Below, in pieces: positions 17,573 to 29,500 of a stretch of 32,131 nucleotides of DNA. The notes under the pieces were generated by a model. The model was not told the origin of the DNA. It was given only the letters and a program-made list of their open reading frames with translations, and did no database searches. The position numbers and the translations under genes are program-made. Source of the stretch: Mnemiopsis leidyi (Eukaryota > Ctenophora > Tentaculata > Lobata > Bolinopsidae); the NCBI GenBank assembly GCA_000226015.1, contig JH154082.1:39566-71696 (forward strand), in the 5' to 3' direction. Numbering within the stretch: the first letter of the stretch is position 1; each line of letters starts with the position of its first letter.

Positions 17573-20500
17573 TCAGGCGGACTCTTGATTGCGAGTGTAC
17601 TCCGCAACACTTCCTCTAACTTCAACTTTCCTTATCTTGGCGGGCATTTCGTCACGTGGTGTGTCACGTGAATTGTCACGTGTTATTACAGTATTTTTGT
17701 CTTGGTTGTCAGGACAACCCCAGCCTCCTCCTCCAGGTGTCTCCAGCAAAAATACATCCTGAATTTAGAGGTGTTTATTTGTTTAAGTATTTAAAACAAA
17801 ACCTACTGTACTCATAAACTTGTAGCTTAATTTACTTTAACTGTATAAACTTTTCCATTTCAACTTCGGGGGCTACACGATTAACAATTTTATCAAACAA
17901 AGATCGACAGTTATACAAACCCCAGGGTGAACTTCAACAGCGCACTTAGCCCCCAAGTTGATAACCTGACCGTTTCGTCTCTCCAAAATATTCCTGCCCC
18001 TAGCCCCACTCGCCCCACCTGCCATACCATAGGGCTGAGTAGACCGTCTCTCAGTGAGACAACACAAGGTGAGGTCTCTCCTGAACCTCAGTCTCCGGAC
18101 GAGACCTTCTCCACCTGGGTGGAGACCTGGTCCCCCTGACCCGGCACGCAGGGAGAAGTGGTCAACTAGAACTGGGTACCTGGGATAGTGGGTAGTTTGT
18201 TAGCGTTACGTTCTACTGGGTACCTGGGTACCTGGGTAGTTTGTTAGCGTTACGTTCTACTGGGTACCTGGGTACCTGAGTAGTTTGTTAGCGTTACGTT
18301 CTACTTGTTTTTATCTTAACTACCTACCCACTTCAGTTCTTTGGTTATCATTGATTTTTGTTACCCAGAGATATTTGAAATTTGGTGATTGTACACCAAG
18401 AAGTAAAGAAAGTTTCGAGCGTCAAGAAGCACTCACCTCTGTTCAATGATTTCAGGGTCGGTAATCCTGGTGTTAGTCATGTGAGTGTGCACCCCCGACC
18501 TGCCGTCCCAGTGGGGTCCCGCCCCCGCACCTCCCCCCACTGTCTCGTAGTACCCCCCTTCTTCACTTCCAAACGTGATGTTGTTCATGCAACCCTACCG
18601 ATATACTTTACTTTAAACTTCTTTAAGGTTATGTTTTGCGTGCAAAATTGCGACGGGTAATCGGTATTAAATAATAGTGATATTTAAATTGAAGTCTTCT
18701 GGGAAGTGGTGGCACAGACTTAACTTAATGCTTTAATAGTAAATAGAGTACTAATAATCTAAGTACTAAGGACCAGAACCGTTAAAATAAAGATATCTTT
18801 AAAAAAAGTTTTGTCTTGAATATAATATGTTACCTGAGAAGCAGCACAGGTAGAAAACGCTTTAAAAATGACGTCCACAATACGCTGAGAAGTGAGAACA
18901 TTCCCGCCAATAACAGCTGCTCCGGGGTGTGGATCTAACACACTTCCTGGTCAGATCGGGGTTAACGGTAAACAGTTAACGGTAAACAGTTAAAACAGTT
19001 AACAGTTAATAGTTAACAGTTAACAGAAAACAGTTAATAGTTTATAACCTAGAATAAAGTGTTCTGATCGCTGCATTACACTAAATGATAAATATTTTGA
19101 AAATAAATCTGTGCAGCTAATAACTGTACAGTGCAGTAGTGATTCAGACGACAAACACGCCAAAAATCAACAGTAAATTTAACGTCAAACCTTTTGGAAT
19201 TTTAATGGTAATGGGGATAAGACAGCCTTGGTTGAGAGGAATATCGTAGCCGACCATGCACCGCAAACAGTAGATTATAGCGGATAGCGATATCGCTCGA
19301 GGGGCGTTCAGGTTCCCAATCACCTTGTGGATATCAGTGGTGTTAAATATTGAAGTGGAATTTTAATTATCTCACAGATATTAATTACTAATGAATGATT
19401 AATCACCAAAATCACCCCCATTAATATCGGACAACACTTTTATCCGATATTTTATTGCGTTGCTTGTAATTGACGCTCTAATTGGTTGATGACATGCACG
19501 TGACACAAGAAGTCCCTCTCGTGATTGGTTGATAGCTGGCACGTGACACAAGAAGTCCCTCTCGTGATTGGTTGATAGCTGGCACGTGACACAAGAAGTC
19601 CCTCTCGTGATTGATTGATAGCTGGCACGTGACACAAATTATCCCCTCTCGTGATTGGTTGATAGCTGGCACGTGACACAATTTATCCCCTCTCGTGATT
19701 GGTTGATAGCTGGCACGTGACACAAGAAGTCGCCCTCACCTGAGGGCTGGTCCCAGTAAAGTCGAACAAAGCCGCCCCACACTCAGGGTCAAGTTCTACA
19801 CGAAGTGTGATGGGACTACCGTCATCAAGCTGGTCTGATGCTTCCAGCACGCTCTTCCCACTTTGAGATATTGCCTTCTTTGACACCTGCATTGAATAGG
19901 TCTTGTTATGTAGGCTTATCGAGAAGTAAAACATTCTTATCGGGTTTATAGTATGTACTTTCGAGTTAATCTTGAGTGAACCTCAATACTTAGTATATTT
20001 TGTTAGTATTAATAGTCAATGATAAGACTCAGGCTATATTTAATTTGCAATGTAAGTTCTATCTAGTTTCCTACAGCAGTACAAGTGATCCAGCAAACAT
20101 CTTGTTGATATAGAGAGGTCTTTAATTTCCACAGAACCTTATTCCTTGGTCAAGAACAAAAGCGTTGTTTTAATTCATGACACACCTGCTCCATGGAATG
20201 AGAACTTAAGGGAGCACAAATTCTTAACGTTTACATGGGCTGGTACAGGATTGAGTAATTAGAAACTCGTACGGTTAACACCGTGCTTTCAGCTATACAA
20301 TACACCACACATACTTATGATGCTCTGCAGGATTTAATGACAATAGCAGTTACACAGCACTATAACTGTAATATTACTGTTTGATATACAGCACACAGGT
20401 CCTTAAGAACATCAACTATGCGACGTGCTTGTCATACATATGCAAGGTAGGTATAATCATTAATTATAGTTTTATGGACGTGCACTCTCCTGAGTGTTTT

Positions 20501-23500
20501 AGTTTATACCTTACCGAGTAAAACCCGGAATATTAAAAATATATATATTAGCCGAATAAAGAAAAACGTACAATGACGACTTTAACTGAATACGATTAAA
20601 ATGCTAACACAAAATTAATGATGCTTCATCTAACGGTCTGGCCGAATGAAATATATTATGGAGTCTAAATGAACCGAAGTCGTTTGAGATTTATTTAAAG
20701 AATAGTTAAGGAAGGACAAGAAAAAAACATTACAGCTCTAACACTGCCCAGATAAGAAAGACCGACAAGAAGGTACCTGTTTCATGAGTTGTCTGACGGA
20801 CATTTCCGCAGTGCTCTGTATGTGGGACATGTAGGCCTGCACCACCTCCACCCCGTACTCCTTCATCAACTCTTGTATCAGCAACACTCCCCGGTGATTG
20901 GCTGCCACCTGCACGTGCAGTTTTGTTAGTCAGAGTTCAGTGTGGGGAGGGATAATATCTTGTACATGTACACTTGTGTATAAGTATTGTAGTGTATTGG
21001 AGTAGGTACTACTTTTGAATACATGTAGAGATGTGGAATTCGCTTTGTCAACTAAGATAGGACAGGAAACAGTATAATGGGTTTAATTTGCTGTACATTC
21101 CAGAAAACCAAACCTGTGCCTTGAGATCGGAGATGTTATCAGCGAGGTTCCTAGTTCCGGAGTTTCCGGGATACTTCCCCGGCTCCATCAGGATCTCCGT
21201 CACTCCAGCCTCATCAAACACCCCCTCCTCCACCAACTTGAAACTGTACACAGCAGCACCCTCTTCTTGCAGAGTCTGTGACATTGGCGGCATGGACCCC
21301 GGGGTTAAACCTCCGATGTCAGCGTGGTGTCCGCGCGACGCGACAAAGAACACCGGGTCGGTAAAGTTGGGGTAGAAGACGGGGGTGATGACTGTCATGT
21401 CGGGGAGGTGAGAGCCCCCTGCGCACGGGTGGTTTGACAACAACACGTCCCCGTCCTTCAAGTCCCCTGCACGGTGTTGTAGCTGGAACTTTACAGCCTC
21501 CTGCATTGCACCCAGGTGTACTGGAATGTGGGGCGCGTTTGCTACCAACCCTCCACCCGCGTCGAACATAGCGCAGGAGAAGTCAAGGCGCTCCTTGATG
21601 TTGACGGAGATTGAAGTCCTCTGTAGGACACGTCCCATTTGTTCAGCAGTGCTCATGAAGCGATGAGAGAAGATGCTGAGCTGTATCGGATCTAGCTCGG
21701 TGGAGAGCGTGCGTCCAGCAGCATCACCGACCTCTATCTTGATATCCCCCGAACTTGTAACCACCGCCGTGGAGCCTGGTTCTACCAATATCGTACTGTT
21801 CTTGTCGAGCAAAATAGCTGGTCCGCCAATACTCGCCCCTGCACCTAACGACTTAAGCTGTACCAGCTTGGCCTTCTTAGCTCCACCTCGGAAGTACACC
21901 TCAACAGATCTCTCCTCAGCTTCACTGCGCGCTCCAACCTCGTCGTTCAGCTTGATCTCACTCTTCCCGATACCGCGCACCCTCACATCGTCAACTATAA
22001 CATATCGGTTCTTCAGAGTGAAACCAAACTCAGTTAGGTAGCGCTCTTCAAAAGATTGTATGTAACTCCCAGTTTGGCATGTCGCTGTGGAATGTGATGC
22101 TGGACACATTAGAGCACAGTCAGTACCTTCGTATCTGAAGTAAAACTTAAATCATGAAGTTGTCATAGCAGCAAAGAAATGTTTACTACACATTAGGAAA
22201 AGTTAGCTAAAAGTAGTGAGAATAGAAGTATTATCTTTTAAAGACTTTCAACAGCGAATTGACAGCCTAATAACTTCTAAACTACATCATACTCGAAAAC
22301 AAAAGCAAACGTTCTCTAGGTTTCTCCATGGTTTTACCCTGAGTATTTAGGAGAGATAAACTAGTCGACCGTACTATTCCAGAACATACCTTAGATGAAG
22401 GAAGGGGTTCAGCAGAGGTTTATCAAAACCCTGCTCGCCAAGTTTCTCCCGACACTCCTTCTTCAAACTCTCCACCATTCCATCTACCTTGCTCCAGTTT
22501 TCCACGCCAAACTTCAGTCCACAGTGTCGTTGTGTGTCGTGGACTACATCCGCCAGTGCCATCCCGTACGCAGAGAGGATGCTGCTGTATTTGTGCACGT
22601 GCACGGTGTTCATGCCGAGGGAGCGCGCGATACTGCACGCGTGCTGTCCTCCTGCCCCACCAAAACATGCCAGAGCGTGCTGGGAAGTGTCGTGACCTGG
22701 AAGAGTATTTGTAGATTAAAAAATAAAGTACATGATTACTGAATTACATGGATCACATTTCAATGGGTTTGTATTCAGGATGACCTTAAATTATTATAAA
22801 CAAGCCCTGTGTGAAGATAACGCTAATAAAACTAATGAGCTGATAAATCAACGATCCTAGAATTTCACCAAACCTAGAAAAACCTACCTTTAGCCTGAGT
22901 CAGGGCCCGTATAGGTCGACACATTGTCTCGTTAGCCACGTCAATAAAACCTAGTGCTACCTCCTCCACACTCATCTCCTTCCCAAGGTACTTGCAGATC
23001 TCCTCGCGCAGCGCGGCAAACTTCTTCCTCGTCGCTTCAACGTTCAATGGTTCGTCCTCTCCCGGTCCGAAAATATTGGGGAAATGTTCAGGTCGAAGTC
23101 GTCCAAGTACCAGGTTAGCGTCCGTAACGGTGAGTGGACCACCCTTGTTGTAACATGTAGGGCCGGGGTTAGCGCCCGCACTCTCGGGGCCCACTACAAA
23201 GAGACCTGCTCGGAAAGCGAGACAGGAACCTCCACCAGCTGCTACTGTGTTTATGTCAAGCTGAGGAGCCTGGATACTGATACCTGTAGAGAAGATTGTA
23301 CTGAAGTACTAATCTGCTTTACTACATTGTTGAATGTTGTGATGATTACTTTATTCTTGAATTTTTGTTTTATTCTTATATAAACCACACTGTTAACTAT
23401 TCACATTCCCAGCTCCAACATTACCTGCTGTTGTAGTCTCGAAGACATGCTCGTACTTCCCCGCGTACCTGGACACATCTGTAGAGGTACCCCCCATGTC

Positions 23501-26500
23501 AAACCCCACCAGCGGCAGGTCGGCGGGGGACGTCTGCGCGTAACCCACCACCCCGCCCGCCGGACCTGACAGTATGGCGTGACTGCCGGTGAAGGTGGAG
23601 GCGTGTGTTAGACCTCCGTCTGATCTCATGAAGAGAAGAGGGACGTCCTGGAAGGGGGGGAGTTAGTTAGAAACGTTGTGTTGTACGGCACGGTAAAGTT
23701 AGTGTAAACTAAAGTTCCAGCCTTGGCCTCTCAACTGATATCTTAGTCAGGTCAAATTGAATTTCAAGTCAGATAACAGATCAGATCAATACAATATCGG
23801 CCTACAGTTGAATTACCATTGAACTGTATTTAATAACCTTTAGATTATTTTTGAAGTTCTTCATGAATCCAGATAAGTAAACTTGGATGTGTGGCGTTAA
23901 ATAAGCGTCTGCACACGCTGAAAAAGTGGGAGTTTTGAAGTCTATCTGGTTGACAGAAAAATGAGTTAAGAAAAAGAGAAAAAAGTTTAAACGGTATGTA
24001 TTCCATAGATGATAACATGCGTTTTAGTGCTGCCATAATTAGCGTCTAATAACCAGCATAATAAACGCCTGGTGACCATCCCAAGTTCAATATCGCGACA
24101 ATAGCGCGATAGATATAGTTATTAACTATTAGTTAACTGGTTACAGAACACTGACTAAATATTATCTGCCGTTACCTGTGTGACCTCGGGGTACAATCTT
24201 GATCATTTCCATCACTTTGTGAGACAGTGAAATGTTAGTAAACCCCAGCTCCTGGGCTATCTCCGCCACTTGTAACTCATGGTCTGCAAAACTGGACAAT
24301 TATTTGTCTTGAAGCGAATAAATGAGAAGGTTAAATCAGCTATTTGTCAAAACAAAATTTTTCTAAAAACTTATTCGTATCAGTGCCCTACTCCAAAACT
24401 GCATATTTCGTGTCGATGTAGACAATAATTATCTAACCAGTAGGAATGCATGAGTGCCACAGCAATACTCTTGATTCCTCTTTCTCTCAATTCTTGCAGG
24501 TCGTGTTTCAGTTTTTCTGTGTTCAACTTCTTCTCAACTATCATTCTGTAGTAAACTTAGTTTGCCATTAAGACCTTCAGATAATTAGGTACTGTACTTA
24601 AAGTTTCAAAATTTGTATAAAATAAGGAATGTGGAAAGTTAAAATTATGTGTTACGCAGCTATCGCAATCTTGGACACTCGATACTTCGATAAGCAAAGC
24701 AGCTGGGCTAACTAAACTGTGTGTCTAACTAAAGTGTGTGTCTAACTAAAGTGTGTGTCTATTTAAAGTGTGTGTCTAACTAAAGTGTGTTTAACTAACC
24801 GATCAGACTTTCCAGGGTAAAGTTGACATTTCTCCTGTACCGGTACAACTCTCTCTTCCACCTCTACAACTTGACTGTACAACACTTCAGGACACGTGCA
24901 AGTCTGGAGTGAGGAAGAAGTTTAGAAGAAAGGGAGGAGAAGACATGGTGAGGAATAAACGGTGAGGAAGAAACGGTGAGGAAGAAACGGAGGAAGAAGA
25001 AACAGTGAGGAAGAAACAGTGAGGAAGAAGAAACAGTGAGGAAGAAACAGTGAGGAAGAAACGGAGGAAGAAGAAACAGTGAGGAAGAAACAGTGAGGAA
25101 TAAACAGTGAGGAAGAAACGTTGAGGAATAAACAGTGAGGAAGAAACAGTGAGGAAGAAACAGTGAGGAAGACCGAGGGGTGTAAACAAAGCGTCATTTT
25201 TTTTATCGATAGTTATTTAACAGAATTACAAGAATTGCCGTAACAATTTCATGATCGCAACAATAACATCCGCTACTCCAACAGACAAATAACAAATGAT
25301 AGTTAATGTGTGACCGGTACGCTTGACAGCTGGCTGCTTGCTGCAACCTGCACCTATTTGTTATATTGTATGTTTGTTGTATTGATTTCTTGAAATATAT
25401 TCAATAACTTCCATTTTATAACAGTGCGCTTATAGTTTTATAGACTGTAAACTTTAGATTGACATTAAATGCTGCAAACAGTTTACAGGATGGAACGATG
25501 AAACTGGACATGTCTAAAGAAGAAACAAGTAAGGTGACACTTACTAAATGACCAATTAACGGGAAATTCGAGTGTGGGGCTGAGACACGTCCCTAGAATT
25601 GGCGGTTAGCATAATAAATTAACTGACACAATTCAATTTTTCCAAAGGATTTGCTACACTTGCATTTCTATTGGTAACAATTTCCGAACATAGAATATCG
25701 ATGCAGACGTAATGATCTGAAATATGCAGACCTCGTATTACCTTTATTAATTTACTTACACAGAATTTGGCGGTACGTGCTTTTTATAAAATGTTCCGTC
25801 ATTCTTTCTTCCATAAATAAGGTTAGAATTATTTGCAACTGCACACTGCACACTGCACTACAGCAGCACTAAGTTTTGTTGTGTTTAACACTGTTATATA
25901 TTTGGTATATATCCTGATGCGAGATATGCAAAAATGCAGCAAAATATATATTTTGTCGCTGTTCTATTGAGAAAGGCTTCTATATATGACAGCTTATATA
26001 TAAACGATTTTCTCAATAGAACAGCGACATTTATTATGCTGTATGTATACGAGCTGGTATGTTCGGTTGCTATGTCCGTCAAAATTTTTCTGATCTTTAA
26101 CACTGTATTTCGGCAGTCAGCTACTGGAGTCATTCCTAATTTGATTGTACCTTACTTTAAATCCGAATATTTACGTTTTGTTATTTTCTTTAACAATTTC
26201 TCGGCCATTGAAAATCCTTTAAACGTTAACACTCGTAACATTCAGACATGAAACAGTTATGAACCCTAGGAAGTTAAAAAACACGATGTCATATCTGCAT
26301 CGAATTCTGCCGCTGAAAAACCTGCGTTCTCTCTTCAGCTTCAAATCCTTTGCACTTATTTTCGTTCTTCTCTCGGTCTACCTAACCTTGATTTTTATCA
26401 GTAAAATCAAAGAAGTGGAACCATCTATATTATGGTACACGAAATTGGGGGAGAATTATCAAGGATCGCAAGGTTTCATTCAAGAAGCATTCAGTTTTAT

Positions 26501-29500
26501 GATTCCACTTTCGGGAATGCTAAAGTTCGGGTGGTACTCAGGTAGCTCCTTAGCTGATGTTCGAACTAACAAGTTCTTTGCGAATCTCTCAAAGACCGAC
26601 CAAATCATCTTACAGGATTTGTTTGTTCAAGGTTCTAAAATAGATCACGCGCTGCTGCTTGACAACAAGGTTATTTCAATAGTGTTCGATCAGCCAAGTA
26701 AATACGAAGAAATATTCGATACAACCAGATTGAAGTATTCGGCATACAAAGTGGGGAGGGCAATGTTTGAAACAAACTGGATACCGAACAATTGGGAATA
26801 CTACATTAACGAATATCTAGATGAGTTATGGGTCCCCACCAACTTTGCTAAAAGAGTGTTCAAATCGGCAGGAATATTCAAACCTATTTATGTTATAAAA
26901 GAGGGTTTTGACCCAAAACGATTCGATAAAATTTTGGATATTCAAGAAAGGCGGGTTTACAGAAAGGTGCTCTATTCGAATTGCCGTGAGTCAGACGTTA
27001 TTTTTCTATCAGTTGGTAAGATGGAACGTAGAAAAGGAATGGACATTTTGGCGAACACATTTAAAAATGCGTTCAAAGATACTGAAAATGGTGGAAATGT
27101 ATGTTTGTATATCAGAGCAGATATGAATGATAAGCAGCGGTCAGCCATTAAAACGTTCAACCAAAACGGTATAAGGATTTATGTTATGGACAGACTTTCC
27201 AACGACGATCTCATATTAGCATATCAAAGGTATAAATCATTAATGATATCTCTTGGTTATCGTGTAACTCATAACAGCTGAAGTATTTTCTTCAAAACTA
27301 GCAGGCAGCATTTTAGATTTATACTCCATGATAAGATCTAATACAAATCCAATTTAAAAACCTTGCAGTGCAGATGTGTTCGTTCTTCCGACTCATGGAG
27401 AAGGATGGGGAAGACCCATTATGGAGGCCATGGCTGCAGGTCATTTTGATCTTTACAGTACACGATGCCATAATTATTGAATTGTTGACCACAGATTTTT
27501 GGGAAAAAAATTTCTTATTTGTTACTTTGACAGAATAAAAATCATTTTTCAAAATAATGTCCATCAACAGGCTTGCCAGCGATTGTACCACTATGGTCTG
27601 GGATAGGGGAGTTTGTCAAAGAGGAATACTCCCTTCCACTACACGTTAAAAGTTTGGAGCCAGCGTTCAACGGTGAATCATGGGCTATAGGGGGTCAAAG
27701 GTACATCCATTAAATCAAATTTCTTACTGTATGATGATTTTTGGATCAAAACCAAACATGCATTTAATGCGAATTTCATATTGGGCTGCATTCAATTCAC
27801 CCATGTAAATACTTAATCTTGGAAGGGACTAGGGATGCCATGCTTTCAAACAAATTAAGGTCGAAAATAAGTTAATTAAGTAATACTAAATTTTTAGTTT
27901 TTGTGCCTGTATCCTGAACAAAAATCTCCATTACAAACCTACACAAATCTTGGTCTCTAGGTTTCAAAATATGCAGCAAAATTATCAAAATTTGAGTGAC
28001 ATTTGATAACATGTTAGCTGTACTGTAATGATAAATGTTATGAATCCATGAACCTATATTGCCTGTTCTAGATACAAAGATTTGCATCAGTGGGCAGCAA
28101 TAAATACAACAGAGCTTTCGGAGTTGCTACATTGGTGTGCACATCACCCACAACAGCTAAAAAAGATTGGGGAAAAGGCAAGAAAAGCCATGTTCTCACA
28201 ATACAAGCAGGAAAGCATAGCAGAAGATGTAATGAACAGAATAGCTGCAATTAAAACTAAAATCGCAGCATTGGGTTGGGAACATGTTATTGCTATTAAT
28301 CAACAAAGAATATCATTAAGAAAAGCAGAAATTGATCAACTCAAAAGTACCAGAAATCGAGACCAAGTACAAAAAGATAATGAGAAGCTTGAAATGAAAC
28401 TGAAAAGCATTGTATCCACCTTTGACATGGTTAATCATGGGCTTGACAAAGTTTCTGAAATGATGTCTCTATTTCAATCTATGATGGAGGGTTCGCTTTT
28501 AGAGAAAAGAGGTGAAAAAGAGCCTACATTCAGACAGTTATCAGGAACAAAACCAAGGACAGAAAATGTTTTATTGAACAGTCCAATCAAAAATAGCAAT
28601 TGATAACATCATGTGACTACCATCAGTAAATAAATGATATTTTTACTACTTATAAGCTGGAAGGTGTATATCATAAATATTTAGACAAAGTTCAGTTTTT
28701 TAAGAATAACTACAGAAAGTTGGGATGTTATTTTGTCATAGACCTGTTACATTTTGAAGAGACAATATTGTCTGTGAGCTCAAGAAACGTGAATATTAAT
28801 ATGTAAGTTCTTATTTTTATTCCACTGTTTCATCAATGAAATTTAACAATTCTGATTTCAACAATTCTGACTTAATTCAATATGGTTAACAGTTTTGGAC
28901 TGTGTTCTATTTGGGCTATGGCCATAGAGGCAATTTGTGTGTTTCAGGGGCATGTGCAATGGTCAAATCTTACCACTGCAATTGGCCATGGAGAAAATTC
29001 CAGGGTGCCATGGTCAGTGCCTTATCTGTGCCTCTTATCATCAGTGGTTACAGTGGCAGTTGGTACAACTCACAGGTTGCCTTGCAACCATCAGGGTGGT
29101 CACACATCTGATAACATTTCCAACTATATGGGAAAACACAACAAAGTAACATGAAGCTAAAAGGTTACCAAATCGAATATAGAAGCTTACCAAATCAAAT
29201 ATTGAAGGTCTAGCTTGATTTCCTATGTGAAGTAGGTCTTTGAAGCCTTGTGTCACACAAAAAGCCATTTCTTCACCTTTCCTCTCCAGTAGTGCATTTG
29301 TTGCAACTGTAGTTCCCATTCTTATCCAATCAATGTCTTTGGTTTCGATCGGATAAGTCATTTCCACTTCGTAGAACTGTGGAGATTCATCCATTAAGAA
29401 ATACATTTAGTGCAATTCAACACTGAATATTCTGCGTTTCTGAATGTTTAACTAATTCAAATTTGGTGGTTCGCAGAAACGGACATTTTGGTGGTTCATT

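Noticed and set aside
19399-19723. Several overlapping minus-strand frames with repeated SYQ and CHV phrases
   Set aside because: They are three readings of the stop-free 43-bp minisatellite in OPLAH intron 12.
21088-23383. Plus-strand frames across OPLAH exons
   Set aside because: Antisense shadows of GC-rich OPLAH exons; the minus reading matches the enzyme over its whole length.
24907-25178. Possible antisense serine/proline-rich secreted protein
   Set aside because: Exact unit repetition, no stable start and placement in a pyrimidine tract next to a proven acceptor argue against coding.
24887-25197. Minus-strand frames rich in S, F, L and P
   Set aside because: Translations of the pyrimidine-rich minisatellite at the OPLAH exon 3 acceptor, not proteins.
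25894-26251. Overlapping plus and minus small proteins (AVLLRK...FLNRTAT in both)
   Set aside because: The mirrored similarity comes from the perfect inverted repeat at 25954-26029, so neither is supported as a gene.
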